A DNA stretch of 64,000 nt. It comes from Thauera propionica (GTDB lineage Bacteria > Pseudomonadota > Gammaproteobacteria > Burkholderiales > Rhodocyclaceae). The stretch covers positions 372,001 to 436,000 of the forward strand of contig NZ_NOIH01000003.1 of assembly GCF_002245655.1 (NCBI RefSeq), read 5' to 3'. The notes below the pieces were generated by a model. The model made no database searches. It saw only the letters and a program-made list of their open reading frames with translations, and was not told where the DNA came from. Positions within the stretch are counted from its first letter, which is position 1. Every line of letters begins with the position of its first letter. Both the position numbers and the translations under genes were made by a program. Shown here piece after piece: positions 47,402 to 57,565 of this stretch.

Positions 47402-50400
47402 CGGCGACTCCATCGAGGGTGTGGATGAGGGTGTCAAAGCGCAGCTCCAGGGTCAGCGCGCGCAGGGTTTCCAGCGGGGCGCGGAGTTCGGGGTGCAGGG
47501 CTTCGAGTTCGTCGAGGCGACGCACCAGGCCCTGCAGGTGGCCGAGATCGGCAAACTCGCGCAGCTCGGCGCGGATGTGTCCGGACAGGGCTGACAGCGC
47601 CGCCGGCGCAAGTGGCGCGGGACGGGCGGGCACGGGGTCGTCGGCGGGCAGGACCGGCAGCAGCGCCGCAAGCTCACCCGCAGGCGCGGCCGGCGCATCG
47701 ACCGGCGGCGCATCGACCGGCGGCGTATCGCCACTCTCCGCATAGATCCACGCCAGTCCCAGCCAGGTGCTGAGGCGGGCGAACAGTTCGGTCTCCAGCA
47801 CCGGCTTGACGATGAAGTCGTCGCAGCCCGCGGCGGTGCGCCGGTCCGGCAGGTTCTCGTAGGCGTTGGCCGACACCATGACGATGGGCCCACTGTAGCC
47901 CCCGTCGCGCAGCTGGCGGCTCAGCGTCCACCCGTCGGTCACCGGCATCGACACGTCAAGGAACACGATGTCCGGCGCAAACGCCTCCACCTGGCGCAGC
48001 GCCTCGTCCGGGCGCTCGCACTCCTCGACCAGGAAGCCGCGCGGCCGCAGCATGTCGGCGATCAGGTGGCTCTGTGCGGGCTGGTCATCGACGACCAGCA
48101 GCTTGCGTCGGGGACCGAAGTAGCCACGGATCTCACGTTCGGGCCGCGTCGCCACCCGCGGATGCGCCACCCGCGGCAGATGCAGCTTGACGCGGAACAC
48201 GCTGCCGCGCCCCGGCGAGCTGCTGACCGTGAGCTGGCCGCCGGCGAGCTCGATCAGCAGGCGCGTGATGGTAAGGCCCAGGCCAGTGCCCGGCGCGCTC
48301 GGCGGCTGGTTGCCGGTGCCGCGCTCGAAGGGCTCGAAGATGCGCTCCAGGTCGGCCTCGGGAATGCCGCAGCCGGTGTCGCGGATCTCGAACACCGCGA
48401 TCTCGCTCTGGTAGGTGATCTTCAGCACCACCTCGCCGCGCTCGGTGTAGCGCACCGCGTTGGCGAGCAGGTTGATCAGGATCTGGCGCAGGCGGCTGGT
48501 GTCGCCCTGCACGACCTCGGGCATGCGCCCGGCAAACTCGGTGCGGAACGCCAGCCCCTTTCGCCCGGCCTCGAGCGCTATCATCTTCTCGACGTGGGCG
48601 AGGAATTCGCCGAAACGGAACTCCTGGCGGTTGAACTGCAGGCGTCCGGCCTCGATGCTGGCGATGTCGAGCAGGCCATCGATCAGCGCCAGCAGGTGTT
48701 CGCCGCTGCGCTGGATGGTGGAGATCGCCTCACGCCGGCGCCGCGGCAGGTCGGTATCGCGCAGCATGATCTGCGAGTAGCCGAGGATGGTGTTGAGCGG
48801 CGTGCGCAGCTCGTGGCTGATGCCGCGCACGTAGCGGCTCTTGGCCGCGTTGGCGGCCTCGGCATCCTCCTTGGCCTGCTGCAGCTTGGCGTCGGTGTCA
48901 CGGTGGGCGTCGATCTCGCGCAGCAGCAACTGGTTCTGGCGCTCGGACTCCTCCTGCGCCACCCGCCGGCTCTCGTTGGCCAGCACCAGCCACCACACCC
49001 CCACCGCCGCCAGCAGCACGAGCACCGCGAAGATGCGCAGGAAGGCCAGCCCCAGATCGGTCGCCCCCGCCTGCTCTGCCAGCAGCTCCTGCTGGTACAC
49101 CAGGCCCACGACCGAGGCGATCACCAGGCTGCTGACGAAGAACACCATCACGAACTGGCTCACGCGGCGGGCCACCCGCGCCGACATCGACGACGGCATC
49201 CAGCCTGCCAGCAAGGGCGCGAAGCGCGAGAGCAGGCCGGCGTCGGGTTTGCAGCGGTCGCGGCAGCGCGCTTCCAGCGTGCAGCACAGCGAGCAGATGG
49301 CGCCACCGTAGGCCGGGCACTGCGCCATGTCCTCGGCCTCGAAGTGGTTCTCGCACACCACGCAGCGCAACGGCTCGGCCGCGCGCCATTGCGTCTCGCG
49401 CGGCCGGGCGAGGTAGAAGCGGCCGCGCGTGCCCCACGCGATCAGCGGCGCCAGCGCAAAGGCCGTCAGCAGCGAGATGAAGGGCGCGAAGGCCTGCGCC
49501 ACCGGCCCCAGGTGGCCGCCGAAGGCGATGATGCCCAGCACCGAGCCCGCCAGCATCGCACCCACCCCCACCGGATTCACGTCGTAGAGGTAGGCGCGCT
49601 TGAACTCGATGTGGCGCGGCGACAGGCCGAGCGGCTTGTTCACCACCAGGTCGGCCACCACCGCGCCGATCCACGCCACCGCCACGTTGGCATACACGCC
49701 CAGCACGTGCTCCAGCGCCTCGAACACGCCCAGCAGCATCAGCATGAGCGCGATCAGCACGTTGAAGATCAGCCACACCACCCGCCCCGGGTGACTGTGG
49801 GTGAGGCGCGAGAAGAAATTGGACCACGCCAGCGACCCCGCATAGGCGTTGGTCACGTTGATCTTGACCTGGCAGATGATGACGAAGATGCAGGCGAGCG
49901 CGATCGCCGCGCGCGGATCGTCGACCACGTGCTGGAAGCCGGCCAGGTACATCTGCGTGGGCTGCAGCGCCTTGTCCGGCGGCACCATCGCCTGCAGCGC
50001 GAGGAAGGCGAGGAAGGCACCGCCGACCATCTTCAGCGCGCCGGGAATGATCCAGCCCGGCCCCGCCGCCACCACCGAGGCCCACCAGCGCCCGCGGTTG
50101 CGCTTTCCCGCCGACGGCAGGAAGCGCAGGAAGTCCACCTGCTCGCCGATCTGCGCGATCAGCGCGAAGGCCACGGTGCAGCCCGCCCCCACCGCCAGCC
50201 AGTCGAAGTCGTTGCCGTGGCGGCCACCGAACTCAGTGAAGGCGGCGTACAGCTCGGGCTCGCGCAGCAGCACGACGAGGAAGGGCGTCAGCAGCAGCAC
50301 CACGAACACCGGCTGCGTCCACGCCTGCAGCCGGCTGATCCAGGTGATGCCGTGCGTCACCAGCGGAATCACCGCCAGCGAACTCAGCAGATAGCCCCAC

Positions 50401-50855
50401 AGCAGCGGCAACCCGAACCACAGCTCCAGCGCCAGCGCCATGATCGCCGCCTCGATGGCGAAGAAGATGAAGGTGAAGGAGGCGTAGATCAGCGAGGTAA
50501 TGGTCGAGCCGATGTAGCCGAAGCCGGCGCCGCGGGTCAGCAGGTCCATGTCCACCGCTTCGCGCGCGGCGTAGTAGCTGATCGGCAGGCCGGTGAGGAA
50601 GATCACCAGCGCCACCAGGCCGATCGCCCACACCGCATTGGTGAAGCCCCAGTTCAGCGCGATGGTGCCGCCGATGGCCTCCATCGCCAGGAAGGACACG
50701 GCGCCGAGCGCGGTGTGGGCAATGCGCGAGAACGACCACTTGCGGAAGCTGCGCGGCGCATAGCGCAAGGCGTAGTCCTCCAGCGTCTCGTCGGCGACCC
50801 AGCTGTTGTACTCGCGACGGATGTGGATGATGCGCTGGCTGGCAGGGGCGGTCAC
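47373..50855 (-). CDS. NCS1-type permease fused to hybrid histidine kinase
   Basis: This 1160-residue membrane sensor has residues 1-480 like an NCS1 nucleobase/hydantoin permease, with about 12 membrane segments ([56 protein letters not shown]). A cysteine cluster ([16 protein letters not shown], then CSLCC and CRDRC, about 497-540) looks like a zinc or Fe-S site. Two further membrane segments (about 565-625), a HisKA/HATPase kinase ([10 protein letters not shown], His near 677; GTGLGLTI) and a receiver (Asp near 967, [11 protein letters not shown]) follow. The design parallels CbrA, which fuses an SSS permease to a kinase. The start is GTG. It is divergent from urtA. Confidence 0.88.
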   Translation of the reverse strand: MTAPASQRIIHIRREYNSWVADETLEDYALRYAPRSFRKWSFSRIAHTALGAVSFLAMEAIGGTIALNWGFTNAVWAIGLVALVIFLTGLPISYYAAREAVDMDLLTRGAGFGYIGSTITSLIYASFTFIFFAIEAAIMALALELWFGLPLLWGYLLSSLAVIPLVTHGITWISRLQAWTQPVFVVLLLTPFLVVLLREPELYAAFTEFGGRHGNDFDWLAVGAGCTVAFALIAQIGEQVDFLRFLPSAGKRNRGRWWASVVAAGPGWIIPGALKMVGGAFLAFLALQAMVPPDKALQPTQMYLAGFQHVVDDPRAAIALACIFVIICQVKINVTNAYAGSLAWSNFFSRLTHSHPGRVVWLIFNVLIALMLMLLGVFEALEHVLGVYANVAVAWIGAVVADLVVNKPLGLSPRHIEFKRAYLYDVNPVGVGAMLAGSVLGIIAFGGHLGPVAQAFAPFISLLTAFALAPLIAWGTRGRFYLARPRETQWRAAEPLRCVVCENHFEAEDMAQCPAYGGAICSLCCTLEARCRDRCKPDAGLLSRFAPLLAGWMPSSMSARVARRVSQFVMVFFVSSLVIASVVGLVYQQELLAEQAGATDLGLAFLRIFAVLVLLAAVGVWWLVLANESRRVAQEESERQNQLLLREIDAHRDTDAKLQQAKEDAEAANAAKSRYVRGISHELRTPLNTILGYSQIMLRDTDLPRRRREAISTIQRSGEHLLALIDGLLDIASIEAGRLQFNRQEFRFGEFLAHVEKMIALEAGRKGLAFRTEFAGRMPEVVQGDTSRLRQILINLLANAVRYTERGEVVLKITYQSEIAVFEIRDTGCGIPEADLERIFEPFERGTGNQPPSAPGTGLGLTITRLLIELAGGQLTVSSSPGRGSVFRVKLHLPRVAHPRVATRPEREIRGYFGPRRKLLVVDDQPAQSHLIADMLRPRGFLVEECERPDEALRQVEAFAPDIVFLDVSMPVTDGWTLSRQLRDGGYSGPIVMVSANAYENLPDRRTAAGCDDFIVKPVLETELFARLSTWLGLAWIYAESGDTPPVDAPPVDAPAAPAGELAALLPVLPADDPVPARPAPLAPAALSALSGHIRAELREFADLGHLQGLVRRLDELEALHPELRAPLETLRALTLELRFDTLIHTLDGVADDCPDAVAP

Positions 50856-50899
50856 GGCAGTGGGCGATGAAGGGCGGTCAGGATCGATCCCGGTGCTTC

Positions 50900-50915
50900 A
50901 GCAAGAAGCATTCCC
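50900..50915 (-). promoter_or_regulatory. Possible sigma-54 promoter for the permease-kinase
   Basis: On the minus strand GGGAATGCTTCTTGCT has GG and GC separated by 10 nt and a good TTGCT -12 box, but a poor -24 box. The predicted start lies about 34 bp ahead of the GTG codon. It is a weak candidate. Confidence 0.25.
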
Positions 50916-51050
50916 ACCCATCGCGGTGCATTGCGCGCCCGCTGCCGCCCCACCTGCGCCACCTTGCCGACCGCGCGCGCACCAGATCGGGGCGCCCGCC
51001 GCGGCGCATGCACCACATCCGGCAACGGGCATGACTCGCCCCCGGCGCCT

Positions 51051-51067
51051 CTTGTGCGCCGCACAAG
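51051..51067. promoter_or_regulatory. Perfect TTGTGC-type palindrome
   Basis: CTTGTGC-GCC-GCACAAG is a perfect 7-bp-arm palindrome in the 377-bp region between the permease-kinase and urtA. Related imperfect copies (TTGTGC-N3-GCA) lie at 51140 and, just after the amiE palindrome, at 63598. It is a likely operator. The gap otherwise holds no ORF with conserved content. Confidence 0.45.
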
Positions 51068-51095
51068 AAGGTAACCAGCCCCCCTGCGTATCCCC

Positions 51096-51113
51096 ATACG
51101 TCGTTTGACGTAT
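51096..51113. promoter_or_regulatory. 18-bp operator-like palindrome upstream of urtA
   Basis: ATACGTC-GTTT-GACGTAT has perfect 7-bp arms, 120 bp before the urtA ATG. A second overlapping dyad (CGTAT-CCCC-ATACG, 51087-51100) shares its left arm. The reverse complement matches the site before amiE (63580-63597) at 17 of 18 positions. It is probably a binding site of the regulator that controls both genes. Confidence 0.6.
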
Positions 51114-51232
51114 TCGCTGTTTCGCCCCCGATGGATAGCTTGTGCACCGCAACGAGACGACGACGCACTCAGCCAAACCGGCCCGCCGCCTCGCCAGATT
51201 CGTGTTGCAGCCCACTCATCAAGGAGCGATCC

Positions 51233-52483
51233 ATGTCCGACAAGCACCTGCCTTCGTCCTCGCGCCGTACGTTCATGCTCGGCGCCGCCGCCCTCCCGCT
51301 CGCGCTGGCGATTTCCCGCATGGGTCACGCCGCCGCGCTGCCTACCGCCCAGGTCAACACCACCGGCCTGGCCGTGACCGACACCGAAGTCGTGGTCGGC
51401 CAGCTGCACTCGGCTACCGGCACCATGGCCATCTCCGAGACCGGCTCCATCCAGGCCGAACAGCTCGCCATCGACCAGATCAACGCGATGGGCGGCATCC
51501 TCGGCCGCAAGATCCGCGTCATCAAGGAAGACGGCGCTTCCGACTGGCCGACCTTCGCCGAGAAGTCGCGCAAGCTGCTGGTCAATGACAAGGTCGCCAC
51601 CGTGTTCGGCTGCTGGACCTCGGCCTCGCGCAAGGCGGTGCTGCCGATCTTCGAGAAGGAAAACGGCCTGCTCTACTACCCCACCTTCTACGAAGGCCTG
51701 GAGCAGTCGAAGAACGTCATCTACACCGGCCAGGAAGCCACCCAGCAGATCCTCTACGGCCTCGACTGGGCGAAGAAGGAAAAGGGCGCACAGAAGGTCT
51801 TCCTGGTGGGCTCGGACTACATCTGGCCGCGTACCTCGATGAAGATCGCGCGCAAGCACATCGAGAACTTCCAGGGCGGCAAGGTCGTCGGCGAGGAGTA
51901 CTACCCGCTCGGCAACACCAACTTCAACTCGCTGATCAACAAGATCAAGATCGCCAAGCCCGACTGCATCTTCGCGGCCGTGGTGGGCGGATCGAACGTC
52001 GCCTTCTACAAGCAGCTCAAGGCCGCCGGCATCACCGGCGCCAAGCAGTTCCTGCTCACGCTGTCGGTGACCGAGGACGAGATGCTGGGCATCGGCGGCG
52101 AGAACTTCGAGGGCTTCTACTCCTCGATGAAGTACTTCCAGTCGCTCGACAACGAGAACAACAAGGCCTTCGTCGAGGCCTTCAAGAAAGCCTACGGACC
52201 CAAGTCGGTCATCGGCGACGTCACCCAGGCGGCCTACCTCGGCCCGTGGCTGTGGAAGGCGGCGGTCGAGAAGGCGGGCAGCTTCGATGTGGACAAGGTG
52301 GTCGCCGCCTCGCCGGGCATCGAGCTGCCGACCGCACCCGAGGGCTACGTGAAGATCCACGAGAACCACCACCTGTACAGCAAGGCCCGCATCGCGCAGG
52401 GCCAGGCCGACGGCACCTTCAAGGTGGTGGCGGAATCGCCCGAGCTGATCGTTCCGGACCCCTTCCCCAAGGGCTACCAGTAA
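51233..52483 (+). CDS. urtA: Urea/short-chain amide ABC transporter, substrate-binding protein
   Basis: The 416-residue periplasmic protein has a twin-arginine-type signal (SSSRRTFMLGAAALPLALAI, cleaved after GHAA). It is a type I binding protein (VVVGQLHSATGTMAISE, then FGCWTSASRKAVLPIFEKENGLLYYPTFYEG) typical of UrtA/FmdD. The family binds urea, and FmdD of Methylophilus also binds formamide and acetamide. Here fmdA and amiE are linked, so amides are likely ligands too. An AAGGAG ribosome site fixes the ATG at 51233. Confidence 0.94.
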   Translation: MSDKHLPSSSRRTFMLGAAALPLALAISRMGHAAALPTAQVNTTGLAVTDTEVVVGQLHSATGTMAISETGSIQAEQLAIDQINAMGGILGRKIRVIKEDGASDWPTFAEKSRKLLVNDKVATVFGCWTSASRKAVLPIFEKENGLLYYPTFYEGLEQSKNVIYTGQEATQQILYGLDWAKKEKGAQKVFLVGSDYIWPRTSMKIARKHIENFQGGKVVGEEYYPLGNTNFNSLINKIKIAKPDCIFAAVVGGSNVAFYKQLKAAGITGAKQFLLTLSVTEDEMLGIGGENFEGFYSSMKYFQSLDNENNKAFVEAFKKAYGPKSVIGDVTQAAYLGPWLWKAAVEKAGSFDVDKVVAASPGIELPTAPEGYVKIHENHHLYSKARIAQGQADGTFKVVAESPELIVPDPFPKGYQ

Positions 52484-52567
52484 GACCCACGCGGCCGCCG
52501 CGGCGTGTGCCGCGGCGGTTTCCGGCTGTTAACAGCCGCCTTCCGCCCACCCCTCCGGAGGTCCGTC

Positions 52568-53482
52568 ATGTCGTTCGACGAAATCTACAACATCGCCCTG
52601 ATGCAGGGTTTTGCCGGCCTGAGCCTGTTCGCGGTGCTGCTGCTGATGGGTCTTGGCCTGGCGATCATCTTCGGCCAGATGGGCGTCATCAACATGGCGC
52701 ATGGCGAGTTCATGACCATCGGCGCCTACACCATCTTCCTGCTCTCCAGCCTCACCGAGAGCTACGCACCGGGCCTGATCCAGGCCTACTTCCCGTTCGC
52801 CATCGTGTGCGCCTTCCTCGTCGCCTTCGCCTTCGGCTGGCTGGCGGAATGGGCGCTGATCCGGCACCTGTACAAGCGCCCGCTCGACACCCTGCTCGCC
52901 ACCTGGGGCCTGTCCCTGGGCATGCAGCAGGCCTTCCGCACCATCATCGGGCCGAAGGAAGTGAGCCCCACCCTGCCCGACTGGCTGATGGGCTCGTGGT
53001 CGCCGGCCGAAGGGCTCGACATCCCGATCAACGGCATGTTCGTGCTCGGCCTCACCATCGTCGTCACCGGCGGCGTGCTGCTCGCGCTGTACAAGTCACG
53101 CTGGGGCCTGCGGGTCCGCGCCACGGTCGCCAACCGCAGCATGGCCAACGCGATCGGCATCAACACCACGCGCACCGACCGCGTCACCTTCGCTATCGGC
53201 TGCGGCATCGCCGGCGTGGCCGGGGCCGCCTTCACCACCATCGGCTCGACCGGCCCGACCAGCGGCTCGCTCTACATCGTCGATGCCTTCCTCGTGGTGA
53301 CCTTCGGCGGCGCAGCCAGCCTGTGGGGCACGGTGGTCTCGGCCTTCGGCATCGCGCAGACGCAGTCGATCTCCGAGTTCTTCCTGTCCGGCTCGATGGC
53401 CAAGGTGCTCACGCTGCTGCTGATCGTGACCATCCTGATGCTGCGCCCGCAAGGCCTGTTCGCCTCCAAGGTGCGCCGCTGA
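52568..53482 (+). CDS. urtB: Urea/amide ABC transporter permease UrtB
   Basis: The 304-residue LivH-type permease has about eight membrane segments. It shows FGQMGVINMAHGEFMTIGAY near residue 36 and the EAA-like loop VRATVANRSMANAIGINTTR at about 183-202. It pairs with UrtC to form the membrane channel. It starts 84 bp after urtA. Confidence 0.95.
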   Translation: MSFDEIYNIALMQGFAGLSLFAVLLLMGLGLAIIFGQMGVINMAHGEFMTIGAYTIFLLSSLTESYAPGLIQAYFPFAIVCAFLVAFAFGWLAEWALIRHLYKRPLDTLLATWGLSLGMQQAFRTIIGPKEVSPTLPDWLMGSWSPAEGLDIPINGMFVLGLTIVVTGGVLLALYKSRWGLRVRATVANRSMANAIGINTTRTDRVTFAIGCGIAGVAGAAFTTIGSTGPTSGSLYIVDAFLVVTFGGAASLWGTVVSAFGIAQTQSISEFFLSGSMAKVLTLLLIVTILMLRPQGLFASKVRR

Positions 53483-53534
53483 GTCCGGCGGCACCGACAC
53501 GACCGAATCCCGAATCAAAGACCGGAGAGCCAAC

Positions 53535-54755
53535 ATGGATGCAATCAAAACCTGGCTGGGACGCAGCGGCCTTGCCAGCATCGCGATCCTCGCCGTCCTG
53601 CTGCTGGTGGTGTTCCCGCTGGCGATGGACACCTTCCGCCTGAACCTGGTGGGCAAGTACCTCACCTACGGCTTCGTCGCCATCGGCCTTGTCATGCTGT
53701 GGGGCTACGGCGGCGTGCTGAGCCTGGGCCAGGGGGTGTTCTTCGGCCTCGGCGGCTACGCCATGGCCATGTTCCTGAAGCTCGAGGCGTCCGACCCCGA
53801 GAGCACCAAGATCCAATCCACGCCGGGCATCCCCGATTTCATGGACTGGAATCAGCTCACCGAACTGCCGCTGTGGTGGGAGCCGTTCAACTCCTTCGGC
53901 TTCACGCTGTTCGCGGTGGTCGCGGTGCCGGTGCTGCTGGCCTTCATCATCAGCTACGCCATGTTCAAGCGCCGCGTGGGCGGGGTGTACTTCGCCATCA
54001 TCACCCAGGCGGTGGCGCTGATCCTGACCGTGCTCATCATCGGCCAGCAGGGCTACACCGGCGGCGTCAACGGCATGACCGACCTCAAGACGCTGATGGG
54101 CTGGGACATCCGCACCGACGAAGCCAAGACGCTGCTGTACTTCCTCACCGCCGCCCTGCTGCTGGGCGCCATCCTGCTGTGCCGCTGGATCCAGCTCAGC
54201 AAGCTCGGCACCCTGCTGCTGGCCATGCGCGACAAGGAAGACCGCGTGCGCTTCTCGGGCTACGACGTGTCGATGTTCAAGGTCTTCGCCTTCTGCCTGG
54301 CGGCCGCGCTGTCGGCCATCGGCGGCGCGATGTTCACGCTGCAGGTCGGCTTCATGTCGCCGTCCTTTGTCGGCATCGTCCCCTCGATCGAGATGGTGAT
54401 CTTCGCCGCGGTGGGCGGGCGCATGAGCCTGGTGGGCGCGGTGTATGGCGCGCTGCTGGTGAATTTCGGCAAGACCTACTTCTCCGAGACCTTCCCCGAC
54501 CTGTGGCTGTTCCTGATGGCGGCGCTATTCATCGGCGTGGTCATGGCCTTCCCCAACGGTCTGGCCGGCCTGTACGAGAGCCACGTCAAGCCCTGGCTGG
54601 CGCGCCGCAAGCAGGCGCCGGCACCGGGCGGTACCGGCGGCGAGCCGCCCAGCGCAAGCGCGGCCCCGGCCGCCCCGACGGTCCCGCACACCACCACCAG
54701 CGCCGCCGTACCGACCGCCGGCATCGGCGCCAAGGTCAGCAGCCAGTCGGCCTGA
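53535..54755 (+). CDS. urtC: Urea/amide ABC transporter permease UrtC
   Basis: The 406-residue LivM-type permease has about ten membrane segments and the motif YGGVLSLGQGVFFGLGGYAMAMFL (about 57-80). The loop LLAMRDKEDRVRFSGYDVS is the ATPase-contact region. A low-complexity Pro/Ala/Thr tail of about 50 residues (after 350) is cytoplasmic and not part of the conserved fold. Confidence 0.95.
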   Translation: MDAIKTWLGRSGLASIAILAVLLLVVFPLAMDTFRLNLVGKYLTYGFVAIGLVMLWGYGGVLSLGQGVFFGLGGYAMAMFLKLEASDPESTKIQSTPGIPDFMDWNQLTELPLWWEPFNSFGFTLFAVVAVPVLLAFIISYAMFKRRVGGVYFAIITQAVALILTVLIIGQQGYTGGVNGMTDLKTLMGWDIRTDEAKTLLYFLTAALLLGAILLCRWIQLSKLGTLLLAMRDKEDRVRFSGYDVSMFKVFAFCLAAALSAIGGAMFTLQVGFMSPSFVGIVPSIEMVIFAAVGGRMSLVGAVYGALLVNFGKTYFSETFPDLWLFLMAALFIGVVMAFPNGLAGLYESHVKPWLARRKQAPAPGGTGGEPPSASAAPAAPTVPHTTTSAAVPTAGIGAKVSSQSA

Positions 54756-54776
54756 CGGAACAGGGAGACCCACATC

Positions 54777-55520
54777 ATGAGCAACACCGACTTCGTCCTC
54801 GCCGTGGAAGACCTGACGGTCTCCTTCGACGGCTTCAAGGCCATCGACAGCCTCAACCTCTACGTCGATCGCGGCGAGCTGCGCGTGGTCATCGGCCCCA
54901 ACGGTGCCGGCAAGACCACCCTGCTCGACCTCATCTGCGGCAAGACCAAGGCCTCGGCCGGCAGCATCAAGTTCAAGAACCAGGAGATGACCCGGCTGCC
55001 CGAGCACATGATCGTGCGCGCCGGCATCGGGCGGAAGTTCCAGACCCCGTCCATCTACGAAAACCTCAGCGTGTTCAAGAACCTGGAGGTGTCCTACCCG
55101 CGCGGCCGCGGCGTGTTCGGCGCGCTCGGCTTCAAGTGCGACGACGCGGTCAAGGCCAAGGTCGACGAGGTCGCCGGAATGATCGGCCTCGCCGACCGCC
55201 TCGACCTCGAGGCCGGACTGCTGTCGCACGGCCAGAAGCAGTGGCTCGAGATCGGCATGCTGCTGATGCAGGACCCCGAGTTGCTGATGCTGGACGAGCC
55301 CATCGCCGGCATGAGCGCCCGCGAGCGCGAGCTCACCGCCGACCTGCTCAACCGCATCTGCCAGAACCGGTCGGTGATCGTCATCGAGCACGACATGGAT
55401 TTCGTCGCCCGCATCGCCCACAAGGTCACGGTGATGCACCAGGGAAAGATCCTCGCCGAAGGCTCGATGGACAAGGTCCAGTCCGATCCCAAGGTCATCG
55501 ACGTTTATCTAGGCCACTGA
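54777..55520 (+). CDS. urtD: Urea/amide ABC transporter ATP-binding protein UrtD
   Basis: This 247-residue LivG-type ATPase has Walker A GPNGAGKTTLLD (about 41-52) and Walker B LLMLDEPIAGMS. The signature is LLSHGQKQWLEIGML, the divergent SHGQ form found in UrtD. A switch His is present in VIEHDMDFV. It works with UrtE at the UrtBC channel. Confidence 0.95.
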   Translation: MSNTDFVLAVEDLTVSFDGFKAIDSLNLYVDRGELRVVIGPNGAGKTTLLDLICGKTKASAGSIKFKNQEMTRLPEHMIVRAGIGRKFQTPSIYENLSVFKNLEVSYPRGRGVFGALGFKCDDAVKAKVDEVAGMIGLADRLDLEAGLLSHGQKQWLEIGMLLMQDPELLMLDEPIAGMSARERELTADLLNRICQNRSVIVIEHDMDFVARIAHKVTVMHQGKILAEGSMDKVQSDPKVIDVYLGH

Positions 55521-55538
55521 GCCTCCTCGGAGAACACC

Positions 55539-56228
55539 ATGCTCAAGGTATCCAACCTCGTCGTGAACTACGGCCAGAGCGAGGCGCTGCACGGCATCTC
55601 GTTCGCGGCCGAACGCAATGAAGCCGTCGCCATCATGGGCCGCAACGGCATGGGCAAGACCACGCTGTTCAAGTCGCTGATGGGCGTGCTGCCGCTCAAG
55701 TCCGGCAGCGTCGAGGTCGACGGCCTGGAAGTCGGCAAGGACGAGAGCTTCCGCCGCGTGGCCAAGGGCATCGCCTACGTGCCGCAGGGGCGGATGATCT
55801 TCCCCACCCTCACCGTCGAGGAAAACATCCACACCGGCCTTGAGAACGCCAAGGTCAAGAAGGTGCCCGACGAGATCTACGCGCTGTTCCCGGTACTGTG
55901 GGACATGCGCCGGCGCAAGGGCGGCAACCTCTCCGGCGGCCAGCAGCAGCAGCTGGCGATCGCCCGCGCGCTCGTCACCGACCCCAAGGTGCTGCTGCTC
56001 GACGAACCCACCGAGGGCATCCAGCCCTCGATCATCAAGGACATCGCGAAGGCGCTCAACGAGATCCGCAAGATCCGCCAGATCACCATCGTCGTGTCCG
56101 AACAGGTCCTTTCCTTCGCGATGGACGTGGCCGACCGCCTGTTCGTCATCGAAGGCGGACGCCTCGTCCATGAAAGCGCGCGCGCCGACACCGACGAAGC
56201 CCACATCAAGCAGTTCCTCTCCGTGTAA
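55539..56228 (+). CDS. urtE: Urea/amide ABC transporter ATP-binding protein UrtE
   Basis: This 229-residue LivF-type ATPase has Walker A GRNGMGKTTLFKS (about 36-48), the signature GNLSGGQQQQLAIARAL and Walker B LLLDEPTEGIQPSI. The sequence AFDSR-like region of branched-chain transporters is replaced by VDGLEVGKDESFRRVAKGI, as in UrtE. It is followed by fmdA 21 bp later, so uptake and hydrolysis are in one operon. Confidence 0.95.
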   Translation: MLKVSNLVVNYGQSEALHGISFAAERNEAVAIMGRNGMGKTTLFKSLMGVLPLKSGSVEVDGLEVGKDESFRRVAKGIAYVPQGRMIFPTLTVEENIHTGLENAKVKKVPDEIYALFPVLWDMRRRKGGNLSGGQQQQLAIARALVTDPKVLLLDEPTEGIQPSIIKDIAKALNEIRKIRQITIVVSEQVLSFAMDVADRLFVIEGGRLVHESARADTDEAHIKQFLSV

Positions 56229-56249
56229 CCCACCAAAAAGAGGTGTGCC

Positions 56250-57482
56250 ATGCCTGAAACACTGATCAAGGTCGATCTGAAGCAGTCCCCCTACGAAAAC
56301 GAGATGGTGCACAACCGCTGGCACCCGGACATCCCGATGGCGTGCTGGGTGAAGCCCGGCGACGACTTCGTGCTCGAGACCTACGACTGGACCGGCGGCG
56401 CCATCAAGAACGACGACGACGCCTCGGACGTGCGCGACGTGGATCTGTCCACCGTGCACTTCCTGTCCGGCCCGGTGGGCGTCGAAGGCGCCGAGCCCGG
56501 CGACCTGCTGGTGGTCGACCTGCTCGACATCGGCGCCAAGGACGAAAGCCTGTGGGGCTTCAACGGCTTCTTCTCCAAGAACAACGGCGGCGGCTTCCTC
56601 ACCGAGCACTTCCCCCACGCACAGAAGTCCATCTGGGACTTCGAGGGCATGTTCACCAAGAGCCGCCACATCCCCGGCGTGCGCTTCGCCGGCCTCATCC
56701 ACCCTGGCCTCATCGGCTGCCTGCCCGACCAGAAGATGCTCGACATGTGGAACGAGCGCGAGGTCGACTTCATCGCCACCCAGCCCGACCGCGTGCCGCC
56801 GCTGGCCAACCCGCCCGCACCCAAGACCGCGCACATGGGCAAGCTGAAGGGCGAGGCCCGCGACAAGGCCGCCGCCGAAGGCGCCCGCACCGTGCCGCCG
56901 CGCGAACACGGCGGCAACTGCGACATCAAGGATCTGTCGCGCGGCTCGCGCGTGTTCTTCCCGGTGTATGTGAAGGGCGCCGGCCTGTCGGTGGGCGACC
57001 TGCACTTCTCGCAGGGCGACGGCGAAATCACCTTCTGCGGCGCCATCGAGATGGCCGGCTGGGTGCACATGAAGGTCAGCCTCATCAAGGGCGGCATGGC
57101 CAAGTACGGCATCAAGAACCCGATCTTCAAGCCCAGCCCGATCACGCCCAACTACAAGGACTACGTGATCTTCGAAGGCATCTCGGTCGACGAACAGGGC
57201 AAGCAGCACTACCTGGACGTGCACGTCGCCTACCGCCAGGCCTGCCTCAACGCCATCGAGTACCTGAAGAAGTTCGGCTACTCCGGCGCCCAAGCCTACT
57301 CCATCCTCGGCACCGCACCGGTGCAGGGCCACATCAGCGGCGTGGTCGACATCCCCAACGCCTGCGCCACGCTGTGGCTGCCCACCGAGATCTTCGACTT
57401 CGACATCAACCCCACCGCCGAAGGGCCGACGAAGTTCATCAGCGGCGGCGTCGACATGCCAATCGCCTACGACAAGACCTGA
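56250..57482 (+). CDS. fmdA: Formamidase/acetamidase
   Basis: FmdA hydrolyses formamide, and more slowly other short amides, to the acid and ammonia. The 410-residue cytoplasmic enzyme matches the FmdA_AmdA family (NRWHPDIPMACWVKPGDDFVLETYDWTGG-like start, GFFSKNNGGGFLTEHFP, PGVRFAGLIHPGLIG, HGGNCDIKDLSRGSRVFFPV). The family does not use a nitrilase-type Cys. Linkage to urtABCDE and fmdB repeats the arrangement of the Methylophilus fmd genes. Confidence 0.95.
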   Translation: MPETLIKVDLKQSPYENEMVHNRWHPDIPMACWVKPGDDFVLETYDWTGGAIKNDDDASDVRDVDLSTVHFLSGPVGVEGAEPGDLLVVDLLDIGAKDESLWGFNGFFSKNNGGGFLTEHFPHAQKSIWDFEGMFTKSRHIPGVRFAGLIHPGLIGCLPDQKMLDMWNEREVDFIATQPDRVPPLANPPAPKTAHMGKLKGEARDKAAAEGARTVPPREHGGNCDIKDLSRGSRVFFPVYVKGAGLSVGDLHFSQGDGEITFCGAIEMAGWVHMKVSLIKGGMAKYGIKNPIFKPSPITPNYKDYVIFEGISVDEQGKQHYLDVHVAYRQACLNAIEYLKKFGYSGAQAYSILGTAPVQGHISGVVDIPNACATLWLPTEIFDFDINPTAEGPTKFISGGVDMPIAYDKT

Positions 57483-57565
57483 GCCCGCCTCAACCGCTGC
57501 GCCTTCCACCGCAGCCCGCCCGCCGCCGCAGCCCGCGCGGCGGGCACCGCCACCGGGAGCCCACC

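Noticed and set aside
48066-50870. A 934-codon open frame antisense to the permease-kinase
   Set aside because: It is rich in Arg, His and Gln with no domain, and the minus strand carries unmistakable permease and kinase motifs.
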